From: Coix lacryma-jobi var. lacryma-jobi
Lineage: Eukaryota; Streptophyta; Magnoliopsida; Poales; Poaceae
Reading direction: 5' to 3'
DNA length: 64,000 bases
Assembly: GCA_009763385.1 (NCBI GenBank)
Contig: CM019831.1
Span: 115,789,432-115,853,431 of the forward strand
In this document: one piece after another, positions 11,802 through 22,073 of the stretch
How positions within the stretch are numbered: the first letter of the stretch is position 1
How the letters are laid out: each line of letters starts with the position of its first letter
The notes under the pieces: generated by a model
The model's input: only the letters and a program-made list of their open reading frames with translations
What the model was told of the DNA's origin: nothing
Database searches by the model: none
Translations under genes and position numbers: made by a program

Positions 11802-12276
11802 TGTCGGTGTTTGTTAACCGGCAACTCGTCTTGAGGGATCTCAGACGATTTGTTCGGTGGGGATCGACGTTCGTAGAACCCGGCGAGTACACAAGGACAG
11901 CGGTTTTATACTGGATCAGGCCGCTTAATAGCGTAATACCTTACGTCCAGTGCGGCGTGTGTCTTGTGTTATGATTCAAGATTCAATGATAGGGGTCGGT
12001 GCCTGCTTCCCTTATATATCCGGGTGAAGCACGGCGTATGCCGAGTCCTAGTCAGTTACAACAGAGGAGTCCTATTCTAATAACAAGACTTCCTTCAAGA
12101 ACTCGACTAAGTTACAGTGAGAGTCCTAATCCATGTACACTTCGTATCAAGTCTTTGGATTTCCCGTGTCGCCCAGGGTTAGTCGAAGTAATCACCTTCT
12201 GATGATATCTCTGACATCCTGGTCCGTCATCCTGATACGACATCTTCGAGAGCCTTATCCGATAACGTTACCACCA
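11802..12276 (-). repeat. LTR of the truncated Gypsy element
   Basis: Read on the plus strand it starts TGTCGGTGTTTG at 11802, next to GCTGGCGTGCCAGG, which is the primer-binding region on the minus strand. The outer border is probably near 12276 (…CCACCA), giving about 475 bp. No second LTR is present to confirm this border. Confidence 0.55.
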
Positions 12277-13526
12277 GATGCCTCGCGCAGGTTCCCCGCT
12301 CGTGACTCGCGACTCCTTCTCACCACCGGAATTCTCGTTCCACGCGCACCGGCCACCACAGCAGCTCGTCGCCGGTGAGATCTCTGGCTCTCTCACGCTC
12401 CCCTTCCCCTCTCTCTCCCCCTTCCTCTCTCCCCAAAAACGGTGCATAATTTCTCTCGTAACCCTAGATCCTGTTCTTTCTCCAGTTCAAGATCCTTTCA
12501 CGGAGGAGAAGGGGAGGCAAGCAGGTAGATTCTTGCACGGAGGAGAAGTGGAGGCAAGCAAGTGGCCGTGATCAGGAGGAGCAGCGAGCTACTTGCCGGT
12601 GGCTGTTGCACTATCTTTGTCCCATGTATGATCTTTGTCCCAGGTATGATCTGGTTATATTCCCCACTCTATCATCTCTCTCAGATGTGCATCCATTCTA
12701 CAGATCCATGATTAGATCTACTAGTTAAAATGACTATTGCTTTTTGTATACATCAACAATAGATGGGGTATTAACCAGTTGTTTAGATCTAGTAATTGAA
12801 ATAGCTCCTGGCCAGAAAGATTGATGTTGCACCTATAGCTATCATGATTTCTAGTACAGTGATGTCACCTCAAAAATGAATTCTAGTAAATAAACGGCTA
12901 ATCTCCTCACCAGCACATTGGGCAGCTGTTACTCCCTTTTTTCAGTAATTCGTGGTTTCGGTTGTTTATGTTTCTATCAAGAAATATTTCTTGGGAGACA
13001 TCTCAAACATGGTGATGAGAATTGCTTTATTTCAACCTCACGCTCTCTGCTCACAATATAAAAATCCAATCCTAGATGAAATTGATATCAGAATCCAAAG
13101 AAGAGCAATAGTTTTTGTGTTGCCTTGTCCTCTTCTCTTTCTGCTCTTTGGGTTTTCTTGCTGTGAAAAAAGAGCAATGGATTAGATTAGATATGCACAG
13201 TGGAAGGCTCTGCATTGCAGTGACCACCTTTGGAATATGCACTCTGCGGGGCAAGCAAACAAGAGTTGTTGAGCCGTGCATTTGAGATTCTCCTCTATGC
13301 ACACTCCCATCCCACATACCAACATACTTTACTTTTTTTCATCAGATGGAAAGCTAGAAAGGAAGGTATAAAAGCATATTGTCCATGTCAAATATGATAT
13401 GTCGCTAGACACTTTCTCTGAATTTTTACTTGACAATGTAACAATGCATTTATTTTCTAAGGACATAACAAATTATTTTGCTGGTTAGTGCTTTAATTAA
13501 TATTACTAATATTTGTGTCCAGCATC
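12277..13526 (+). other. 5' leader and first intron of Harbinger element 1
   Basis: A GC-rich pyrimidine-rich leader (12277-12590) is followed by AT-rich sequence that ends in a GTGTCCAG acceptor directly before the transposase ATG. No supported ORF. Confidence 0.4.
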
Positions 13527-14924
13527 ATGGCTCGCCTTCCTTTAACCACAAGAACTCGAAGAAGGAACATTGCACTTAGAAATATGTTGACTTCCATAGT
13601 CGTCATGTACTATTACATGTGGTTCTTTTTTGCACTGGCATATAGAAGAAGGTGTTTCAAGATAGAGAGAAGAATTATAAATGAAGAACTTAGAAATGAG
13701 AAGTTGTCCCAACTAGTTCGTAACAGCGACACTACCTGTCTAAGTGAGCTTCGTATGGATAGGAGAACATTCTACACCCTGTGTGAGATGCTTAGAGATG
13801 TTGGTGGGTTGAAGGGCACACATAATATGGAGCTAGAAGAGATAGTTGCCCAATTCCTATACATACTAGCCCATCACTTGAAGAATCGGACAATACAAAC
13901 AACTTTGTTTCGAAGTGGTGAGACAATTAGTAGGTAGTTCAGTTTATGCCTGCTAGCTGTTCTGAAATTGCACCACTTACTGCTTAAGGCCCCAGAACCA
14001 ATACCAGAGAATAGCACAGATAGTTACTGGAAATATTTTAAGGTAAATGACTTGTCAACAAAATTTTCTTTTAACAAAGAAAAATACATATTACAAAGTA
14101 AGCATGTGATAATTCTTTTTTCTATATGGATCTTGTTTGTAGAACTGTCTAGGAGCCTTCGATGGAACTCATATAAAGGTGACTGTTCCAACTCGGCTAA
14201 AAGGAAGGTATAGGTCTAGAAAAGCAAATACCGTGACGAATGTCCTAGGTGTTTGTGCACCTGATATGCAATTCATCTATATACTACCTGGTTGGGAGGG
14301 CTCAGCACATGATGGTCGTGTGCTGAGAGATGCTATTACCAGGCCAAATGTCTTGCGTATCCCCCAAGGCGAGTTTTGTTTTTAGCTCATGTGGTTTCAT
14401 GATAAATTATCTAGTGCAAATGTTGATTTGTTTGTTTTCTTCAATCTTAAAGGTGCTATTATCTTGTGGATGTTGGTTATGCAAATGCAAATGGCTTTTT
14501 AGCTCCTTATCGAGGTCAAAGGTATCACTTGGGAGGTTGGACTGCACAAAATCCACCTCATAGTGCAGAGGAATATTTTAATATGAGGCATGCAAAAGCA
14601 AGAAATATTATTGAGAGGTGTTTTGGAAGGTTAAAGGGTCGGTGGGGAATTTTGAGATGTGCATCTTTTTTTCCTATAAAAACTCAATGCCGAATAATAA
14701 TGGCTTGTGCCCTTTTGCACAATTTGATTTTGCAAAATATGTCAAGAGATCCAATGGGAACTGAGGATGGATCAGTGGGACCTTCGATGGAAATTACTGA
14801 AGAAGAAGTTAGTGAACCAGAATTTATTACCTGTGTGTCAACTTCTAATGAGTGGACTAATTTTCGAGATGTTCTTGCTCAAGAGCTATATAATAACTAT
14901 AGGGCTTCTTCTAGTTCTAATTAA
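13527..14924 (+). pseudogene. PIF/Harbinger transposase (HARBI1-like, DDE_Tnp_4), broken
   Basis: Exon 1 runs 13527-14042 and ends in a GTAAAT donor; exon 2 starts at 14143 after TTGTAG; exon 3 starts near 14453 after TTAAAG. The DDE triad is visible as GAFDGTHIKV, WEGSAHDGRVL and NIIERCFGRLKGRW. The N-terminal part has a helix-turn-helix-like region (MDRRTFYTLCEML). A CAG-to-TAG change at 13935-13937 stops the first exon after SGETISR, where the family has a glutamine. The exon 2 donor reads GCGAG instead of GTGAG. The protein ends at a TAA at 14922-14924. I start it at the ATG at 13527 right after the acceptor. Confidence 0.85.
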
Positions 14925-15047
14925 GGTCTGCTTTTCATATTCTTCGGGTTCTAAAATTATTAATTCTAAAATTATTATATATTACTTCTGAAATTATTTA
15001 TATTAGTTCTAGTTTTGAATCAGTGATTTTAAAATTACTATGCAGCT

Positions 15048-16253
15048 ATGGACCTTTCTCAGAAATCAATAATTGTGCGAGGAAGGGGAAAGAATAAAAG
15101 AAAGTGGACTATGACTGAAGATGATGAGCTTATGAAAGTATTGTATGAGATATCATTGGAGCCAAAGTGGAAGGGGCAAGGAGGCTTTAATAATGGGTAT
15201 TTATCTGCATCGGAGGATATTCTAGCTGAGAAGCTACCAAACGCTGGAATTTCAGCTTTACCTCATATTGAGTCTAGAGTCAGGCATTTTAGGACAAAGT
15301 TTGGAGCACTGGAACAAATGTTGAACAAAAGTGGCTTCACTTGGGATGATACTAAGAAGATGCTTCAGTGTGAAAAGAATCAATATGATAAACATTGCAA
15401 GGTATGCTATTCTTTCGACTTTACATATCTTGTTCTGTCCAGGATGTGTGCTTAGCTGCTTATTGAATTGTTTGGTTAGTTTCGTAATGTTGTCAAACTA
15501 CCATAATATAATTTTTCTCTATTTTTTTCTTCATGGAATTTATATCATAATAATATTGAATACAATTCCTAATGTTAGCTTCTCTGCTTATTGAATTGGT
15601 TTGGTAGTGTAGCGAGCACCAGTCTCTGTGAAAAGAATCAGTTAGTAGACAGTTGATTAAGTTAGTCTTTTCTGGATGTTACTCTTTCTATGCTTCTAAC
15701 TTTTCTGCACTTGAGATGATGAAAATGTTTTTTCTATCATATGTAGGATCATCTTGACGAAGAAGAGGATGGGATATCCAGAGAAACCCCTAGACGATCT
15801 ATTGATTCAGCGTCATCTAGCTGCAAGAGGAGGAAGCGGCAAGGAGGGAAGAGCAAGGATAGTGCAACAAGTGATCCTTTTTTGGACATGCTACATGAAG
15901 TCCAAGGTGATCTGAAGGGTGTGGCTAGTAATGTTGGGAAAATGGCAGAAGTTATGGATCGTGAGGCTGCAATTCAAGAGAAAATCATGAATGACAATCC
16001 ACAACATACATTAAGGGAGAAGGCAGTAGGAGAGCTACGCAAGCTTGGATTTACTGGGACTGAACAAATCAAGGTTGCTGCTGTATTTGTGAAAATGCCA
16101 GAACTTGACGAGTCTTTGAGGTGGGAGTTCATTCTAGACATGCTTAGCGGTATGATTGCTTGTCTTCCGATGCTTTATACTGCTTTCTTTGTTAACTATG
16201 CACGTACTATGTACTGTTATCTTTCTTTTTTGATAAATTTATCACTTTATTAG
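15048..16253 (+). pseudogene. Myb/SANT-like ORF of Harbinger element 1
   Basis: This is the companion DNA-binding protein of PIF/Harbinger elements, thought to bind the termini and carry the transposase into the nucleus. Exon 1 (15048-15401) has a Myb/SANT-like domain: RKWTMTEDDELMKVL...W...GGFNNGYL...SRVRHFRTKFGALEQML. Exon 2 (15747-16149) is basic then helical, with CKRRKRQGGKSKD as a likely nuclear signal, and ends in a GTATGA donor; another exon may begin at 16254. The middle segment that usually links these halves (the FPYY..L block) is missing, which suggests an internal deletion. It lies 120 bp downstream of the transposase on the same strand. Confidence 0.7.
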
Positions 16254-17085
16254 CAACATTTTGCTACAAGATGGGATATCCAATCCCATTGTACAGTGGA
16301 GGGAGGAAATGAGAGGATTTCTGAATTGCCCAGGCTAGTGGCATATAGGCTAGAGCATTAGTACTATTATTTTTGAATTATAAGTTGTTTATGCATTTAA
16401 TCTAATACGACGCTGAAGATATAATCCTATTGTACTACTATTGTTTTTAGAGCCTTGTTTTTATAAACTCCTTTTTTGTAGAGGAGGAGAGAAGGAAGCA
16501 CAGACAAGATGGAAGAAGCTAGAAGAAAGCATTGAGAATGTTGGTTGTCTTTCATTTTACCGTTTCTCAAGTCCTAAACTATGTTGGGTTTTTATTTATA
16601 TAAGATTGGATCTCGGCCTTTGCTCTAGTGCTATAGTTGATGGTTTGCAATATTGTTAAACTCCTCTATAAGTTGTCCTTTCTATTATGGAATGGTCGTT
16701 TCATTTGGATTGAACCTGTTACTATAATGATGGTGTGATTGTCAATTTCAAATTTGTACTTTTTTATGACCTTCCGATGTTATTATCAAAATATATTCTT
16801 GTATTTGTGTTGCGCAGTATGTCTGTCTTTGCTTGTGATGATACTCTAAAAAGTTTAGATTATTATATTATATTGGACAACCTATTAGATTAATGATCAA
16901 ACTACTAGTATTTAAAATGGCAAAATGATTTCAATACTGTAGCAGCAACTAAACAGCTGTAATGGTATTGGATACCCTTACCATGTGTGACCAAACAAAA
17001 TAAGGAAACAGTATTGCATCCCAATACACCCCGTAATCTGTTTCCCATTGCGTTTCCATTAGTTGTGCGTGAACCAAACGCATCG
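16254..17085. other. 3' part and terminus of Harbinger element 1
   Basis: AT-rich sequence with a possible small last exon of the Myb-like gene (16254-16335). The terminal region 16975-17085 ends GAACCAAACGCATCG. No other ORF supported. Confidence 0.45.
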
Positions 17086-17551
17086 TTAGTTTCAACAAAT
17101 TTGATACAATTTTCAGGTTTGTGTTGGGCGATTCCTTCCCGTGAGAAAAGAGAGGAAAAGGTAAGGCAAAAATGCATTAAGATTGGTGTGAGTTATCTGT
17201 GACGCGTGTTAATGATCAAGAGTCACTGATATGTACAACTATCATTGACCCGTCCTGAGAACATGCGTCACAAGACTTATCTGTGACTCATATTCTTAAC
17301 CTGCGTCACTAATAAGTCGATCTATCAGTGACACGCCTCAGCAACAGGCGTCACATTTTTATCAGTGACGCGTGTTCCGTTCAAGAGTCACTCATACCGT
17401 GTTATTAGTGGCGTGTCTTTGTCCTGGGGCATGACCAGCAACTAATCAGTGACAAGTCTCAAGAACCCGCGTCACTAATAGCTTATCTGTGACGCGTGTT
17501 ATTTCTGAGTCACAAATCGAGGCGTCACTAATAAGCTTTTCTGGCATAGTG
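17086..17551. repeat. Right end of CACTA element B with subterminal repeats
   Basis: 17086-17190 is the continuation of the RHL1 upstream region beyond the Harbinger insertion. From 17190, copies of TATCTGTGACGCGTGTT and inverted forms lead to the terminus TTTTCTGGCATAGTG at 17551. Confidence 0.82.
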
Positions 17552-17940
17552 GGGGTCTCCCATAAGTGTCCCTCCCCTTGTAGATAAAGGTCACTAATTT
17601 GCCGCCTTCAATGAAAGCGACGCCTGCCACAACGATCTCGTCATGGCAATCACCGATATCATCACAAGACACACGATCTTCTAAAAATTTACTTGGACTC
17701 AACCTAAGACATTAGAAAACTGCCAGAAAAGGATAGGTTCCTCTTCTGGTCTTCAAAAGACGCACCAGAGAGGGATAAAGAGAGGAGCCCCAAGGACGAT
17801 GGCGGCGGTGTCTCTACCATAGGCAGCGGCAGAAGCTCTAAGGCGTATCGTAATAGCGGCAATGTTTGATTGGGATGGAACCTTATAACATAGAGTAACA
17901 ATTCTAAAACCATTTAGCAAATTTCTCGGGCCATGGATGA
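17552..17940 (-). pseudogene. Decayed gene-like segment, right half
   Basis: The minus strand has an open frame at 17552-17700 (FLEDRVSCDDIGDCHDEIV, VAGVAFIEGGKL, YKGRDTYGR) and, upstream, another open stretch with SLSLSGASFEDQKRNLSF (17704-17913). It would continue past the CACTA B insertion into 4555-4578. It joins the TNP2 coding sequence of copy C abruptly near 17940, which suggests recombination or capture at that point. Family not recognised. Confidence 0.4.
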
Positions 17941-19091
17941 GCACTGCATCATAATGAACTTCCGCTTCATGCATAACCATGGAGGAAGGTTGTAGATACA
18001 TAGAGTAACATGCCACGTGCTATGACTACTGCTCTGTTCCCCATAAGGATTCATCCCGTCCGTACTTAAACCAAACCTTAAGTTTCTAGCATCTTTTGCA
18101 AATTCCGGGAATTCTCTGTCTATTGCTCTCCACTGGGACCCATCAGCAGGGTGTCTCAACATGTTGTCTACCTTACGGTCTTCTTTGTGCCATCGCACCA
18201 ACTTTGCATGGTCCTTGTTTCTGAACAGACGTTCCAGGCGTGGTATTATAGGAGCGTACCACATAACCTTGGTAGGGATTTTCTTCCGGGGACGTTCTTC
18301 ACCCTCAACATCGCCAGGGTCATCTCGCCCGATCTTATATCGTGACGCTTTACATGCAGGGCATTCATCCAAATTCTCGTATTTCTTGCCACGGTACAGG
18401 ATGCAGTCATTAGGACATGCATGTATCTTCTGGATTTCTAAACCCAATGGACAGACGACTTGTTTTGCTTCGTACGTAGTGGTGGGCAATTCGTTAGGCT
18501 TCGGAAGCATCTTTTATTTTATAATCTTCAATAATTGTCCAAATGCCTTGTCAGATACACCATTCTGTGCCTTCCATTGTAGCAACTCAAGTGTTGTACC
18601 CAACTTTTTTTGTCCATCTGCAGCAGACGGGTATAGTAATTTCCTGTGATCCTCTAGCATACAGTCAAACTTAGCCTTCTCCCTTTCACTTTCACAATCT
18701 CTTTGTGCATCACGAATGACATCACCAAGAGCATCATCTTCAGCGAGTGTGTCTTCTGCACTTGCCTCCTCTTCACCTTCCCCATTGCAGTATCACCAAA
18801 GTCACCGTATTGAGCAATAATATCATCGTCAGGGTCTAATTGTTCTTCTTCACCTTCTTCCATCATAACACCAATTTCTCCATGCTTCGTCCAACAACTA
18901 TAGTTTGACATGAAACCTGACTTGAACAAGTGTGAGTGAAGACTCCTTGAGCTAGAATATTCCTTTGAATTATTACAAAGGGCACATGGGCAGCACATAA
19001 AACCATTCCGCTTGTTTGCCTCGGCCACTCTTAAAAAATAATGCACGCCATCAATGAACTCTTTTGAGCGACGATCGGCATTATATGACAT
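17941..19091 (-). pseudogene. CACTA transposase (TNP2 family), copy C, truncated
   Basis: Same protein as in copy A. The transposase-associated domain is at 18830-19091 (DRRSKEF, CCPC, LFKSGF). A frameshift near 18783 breaks the acidic linker, and an in-frame TAA near 18516 stops just before the TNP2 core start (MLPKPNELPTTTYEAK). The core is then open from 18510 to 17945, including CPNDCILYRG, CPAC and PPWLCMKRKF, where the match to copy A ends. It lacks the catalytic half. Confidence 0.87.
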
Positions 19092-19236
19092 ATCACATAA
19101 TTATATCTCTCATTCTTATCAACAAATTTAATTTTCTAGCTCAAATTTATAAACTTGTTCATGACACCCAAATTTAGTAACCATCACTGGTGGCATATAA
19201 GTAGTAGCAGTTGAACTTGTCTAATTAATTATTACA

Positions 19237-19554
19237 TCAAGATAACAGTGCAGTCTCATCCACTTGGCCACAACCAAAGCAACTAACAACACCTGCACAT
19301 TTTTCCCACATCATAGTCCAACAAGATGGACTGCCTGCCACTCCAACCTGATAGGAAAGTAAGGTAGGGGTAGGTGCAGTAGGAATTGAGTTGATTCTTG
19401 AGTTGAAAGCCTCTAGAGCTGCAGAAGCTTTCTCAAAAGACCTGTATTTTTTATGCACAGCTCCCTTAACTTTGAGGACATACTGACTGCACTCGGCCCA
19501 GCTGGTGTAAATACCTGGCTTGGTGCCCTCAAAAACGACATACCAAGCAGGCAT
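19237..19554 (-). CDS. RNase H1 N-terminal / Caulimovirus VI-like domain ORF in CACTA copy C
   Basis: 105 codons, ATG to stop. Residues 1-55 (WYVVFEGTKPGIYTSW, AECSQYVLKVKGAVHKKY, RSFEKASAALEAF) match the small viroplasmin/RNase H1 N-terminal domain, known for binding RNA-DNA hybrids or double-stranded RNA. No RNase H catalytic domain follows; the rest has scattered cysteines (CWTMMWEKCAGVVSCFGCGQ). It occupies the place where copy A has its GRF ORF, upstream of the transposase. Role in transposition unknown. Confidence 0.6.
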   Translation of the reverse strand: MPAWYVVFEGTKPGIYTSWAECSQYVLKVKGAVHKKYRSFEKASAALEAFNSRINSIPTAPTPTLLSYQVGVAGSPSCWTMMWEKCAGVVSCFGCGQVDETALLS

Positions 19555-19576
19555 CCTTCTGCATTTTAGTTGAGCA

Positions 19577-20620
19577 GTAAACTAAAGTATTATATATTTC
19601 TAATTTCTGTAAAAAAAATGATTTAACTAATCTCTATTTCTCCAAAAAATTAAAATAAACTAATTAAACCGGTCACATTTTGTAAACTAAAGTATTATAT
19701 ATTTCTATTTTGTGTAAACTAATGATTTAAATGATCTCTATTTCTCTAAAAGATTAAAATAAACTAATTAAACTGGTCACATTTTGTAAACTAAAGTATT
19801 ATATATTTCTAATTTCTGTAAACAAATGATTTAACTGATCTCTATTTCTCCAAAAAATTAAAATAAACTAATTAAACCGGTCACATTTTGTAAACAAAAG
19901 TATTATATATTTCTATTTTCTGTAAACAAATGATTTAAATGATCTCTATTTCTCTAAAAGATTAAAATAAACTAATTAAACTGGTCACATTTTGTAAACT
20001 AAAGTATTATATATTTCTAATTTCTGTAAACAAATGATTTAACTGATCTCTATTTCTCCAAAAAATTAAAATAAACTAATTAAACCGATCACATTTTGTA
20101 AACAAAAGTATTATATATTTCTATTTTCTGTAAACAAATGATTTAAATGATCTCTATTTCTCCAAAAAGTTAAAATAAACTAATTAAACCCGTCATATTT
20201 TGTAAACTAAAGTTTTATATATTTCTATTTTCTGTAAACAAATGATTTAATTGATCTCTATTTCTCAAAAAAGTTAAAATAAACTAATTAAACCGGTCAC
20301 ATTTTGTAAACTAAAGTATTATATATTTCTAATTTCTGTAAACAAATTATTTAACTGATCTCTATTTCTCCAAAAAGTTAAAATAAACTAATTAAACCGG
20401 TCACATTTTGTAAACTAAAGTATTATATATTTCTATTTTCTGTAAACAAATGATTTAAATGATCTCTATTTCTCCAAAAAGTTAAAATAAACTAATTAAA
20501 CCGGTCACATTTTGTAAACTAAAGTATTATATATTTCTATTTTCTGTAAACAAATGATTTAAATGATCTCTATTTCTCTAAAAGGTTAAAATAAACTAAT
20601 TAAACTGGTCACATTTTGTT
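19577..20620. repeat. 104-bp tandem array, about ten copies
   Basis: Units beginning TGTAAACTAAAGTATTATAT recur at 19681, 19785, 19889, 19993 and 20097, exactly 104 bp apart, and continue to about 20620. Neighbouring units alternate in part between two subtypes (CCAAAAAATTAAA and CTAAAAGATTAAA), suggesting that pairs were duplicated together. It is AT-rich and lies in the 5' leader of CACTA copy C. Confidence 0.9.
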
Positions 20621-20904
20621 TTTAGGTTACTAATTTAAACTATCAAGTGAATGAACTCAAAATAGCTTCAAAAACCGTATATATAAGTGGCGGCTACAAA
20701 AATGGAAAACTGAAGCTAGTAACCTTTGAAGGAGTCGATGGCGGCGTAGATGTGATGAAATAAATCAATCGCCGGAGATGTGTTAAACAAAAATCACCGG
20801 AGAAGAGAGAGCAAACATGCAAGCAAGTGACTGAATGAAGAAAAAAATGAAGCCAGGAGCTCGGGCACGGCTGGAGGTGGAAGAACAGTTCAAATATAGG
20901 GAGA

Positions 20905-21275
20905 GACATTTAGCCCCGGTCCTTATTCCCAGCCGGGGCTAAATGCTAACATTTAGCCCCGGCTGGATAGACCAACCAGGACAAAACCTTTTAGTCCCGG
21001 TTGGTAACACCAACCGGGGCTAAAGATGCCAACATTTAGCCCCGGCTGGATACAGCAACCGGGGCAAAACCTTTAGCCCCGGTTGGTGTCACCGACCAGG
21101 GCTAAAGGTCAATCTTTAGCCCCGGTTGGTGACACCAACCGGGGCTAAAGGTCCCTCTAACAAATGAGCCGTTGGGCTGGGGAACTTTCTAAAGACCTTT
21201 CTAGTCCCGGGCGCAATTTTTTCCGTGACTAAAGCTGATTTTGCAAATCGTCCAAAGACCTATTCTCTAGTAGTG
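20905..21275. repeat. CACTA copy C subterminal inverted repeats and terminus
   Basis: Paired TTTAGCCCCGGTTGGT and ACCAACCGGGGCTAAA units end in the TAGTG terminus at 21271-21275. Confidence 0.88.
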
Positions 21276-21718
21276 AAATAGTATGAAAAGAATGACATAT
21301 ATCCTACGCTCAAGCTCCAAGCAACTTCAATATCGTGGAACCTCTCAAAAGTAATGTTTTTTTTGTTTCTCCAAGCTCTAAAATATCTAGAAATTTCGAA
21401 TCAAATCTTTCCGTATATATAATCTGGTAGCTACACTACTAGCACAAAGGATTTATTTTTAGATCGAGGCGCCATTTTCTCCTTCCCCGTCTGTAAATAA
21501 TTTTAGCAGACTAGAGACTATAGATGTTCAAAAAAAAAGAGCACATCTCTGAAAATTAATTTGTAAAGGCGCAAATACCCATAAAATACCCTAACCAACG
21601 GCTCCCGGTCGAGAACCCAGCCTTCTCCGTCCCTCAAAACGATTCCCATATCCTTTCAGGTTTTGCTGGGCCAGCCAAAATGACACAGTTTTGTACCCAA
21701 GTGTTTGAGCCCAACTAA
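21276..21718. other. Unassigned sequence, possible solo CACTA-like end
   Basis: No gene seen. A motif CACTACTAGCACAAAGG at 21434 looks like a CACTA terminus, but I find no partner or subterminal array. TAA at 21716-21718 is the target duplication of the next element. Confidence 0.3.
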
Positions 21719-22073
21719 GAGCATCTCCAATAGTTCCCCATATTCACTTGACATTCTTGTTTTTTTGCCAAAACATGAAAAAACCTCCTCCAACTGTTTG
21801 ACATTTCACTTCCCATATTTTCCGCACTTGGCATCCATCCCGTCCGCACTTGGCATATTTGCGCGCTGCCTTCGACTTGGCATCGCTGGTTTCGGCGCTG
21901 GCGCGGCTTCTCCCACGCGTGGAATGAAGTTTCACGCCTCTCCCGCGCGCCGAGTTGGAAGTGGATCGGTCTCTCCCGCGTGCGCGCCTTCATTTGGTCG
22001 TCGATAAAACCCTTGGTCTCTCCCGCAGCCTTGTTCTTCGTCTTCTCCATCATGCGAGTGGCGGCGCGGCTTG

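Larger units (their letters stand above)
8872..12276 (-). mobile_element. Truncated Gypsy LTR retrotransposon
   Basis: The minus strand reads LTR, primer-binding region, gag and the start of the protease region. It then ends abruptly near 8872 with no reverse transcriptase, integrase or 3' LTR. It lies inside Harbinger element 1. The precise left breakpoint is somewhere between about 8810 and 8890. Confidence 0.8.
8751..17085 (+). mobile_element. PIF/Harbinger element 1 (interrupted by a Gypsy fragment)
   Basis: The termini are imperfect inverted repeats: CGAGCTGTTTGGTT at 8751 and, on the other strand from 17085, CGATGCGTTTGGTT. Both ends abut TTA (8748-8750 and 17086-17088), the 3-bp duplication typical of this superfamily. 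Inside, on the plus strand, are a DDE transposase pseudogene (13527-14924) and a Myb/SANT-like second ORF (15048-16253 and beyond), the usual two-gene set. Removing the element rejoins the upstream region of the captured RHL1 copy. About 12277-13526 is GC-rich leader then AT-rich intron-like sequence without an ORF. Confidence 0.75.
4579..17551. mobile_element. CACTA element B carrying captured gene DNA and nested elements
   Basis: The two ends are inverted: CACTATGCCAGAAAA at 4579 and its complement ending at 17551. Both are bordered inward by repeats of TATCAGTGACGCGT (4595-4925 and 17190-17530). The flanking 3-bp target sites are GCG and GGG, a near but not exact match. No CACTA transposase is visible inside. 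Instead the interior holds a RHL1-like gene copy with introns (minus strand) and a PIF/Harbinger element with a Gypsy fragment inside it. Without the nested insertion the CACTA would be about 4.6 kb, a typical size for a gene-capturing non-autonomous element. Confidence 0.8.
17941..21275 (-). mobile_element. CACTA transposon, 5' part, copy C
   Basis: A relative of copy A on the same strand. Its right terminus reads CACTACTAGAGAATAGG on the minus strand and ends at 21275. Inward come TTTAGCCCCGG repeats, a 104-bp tandem array, a small RNase H1-N-like ORF and a broken transposase. The transposase is cut near 17940, where an unrelated gene-like segment begins, so the 3' half is missing here. Confidence 0.85.

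Noticed and set aside
14361..14385. A genuine GC-AG intron in the Harbinger transposase
   Set aside because: The donor reads GCGAG, but the reading frame does not rejoin cleanly with the next exon from that point. A mutated GT donor in a dead gene is simpler.
19577..20620. Regular repeats resembling a CRISPR array
   Set aside because: The units are contiguous 104-bp tandem copies without unique spacers, in a plant transposon.
21434..21450. Additional CACTA terminus
   Set aside because: The motif CACTACTAGCACAAAGG has neither a subterminal array nor a partner end nearby. Kept only as a note.
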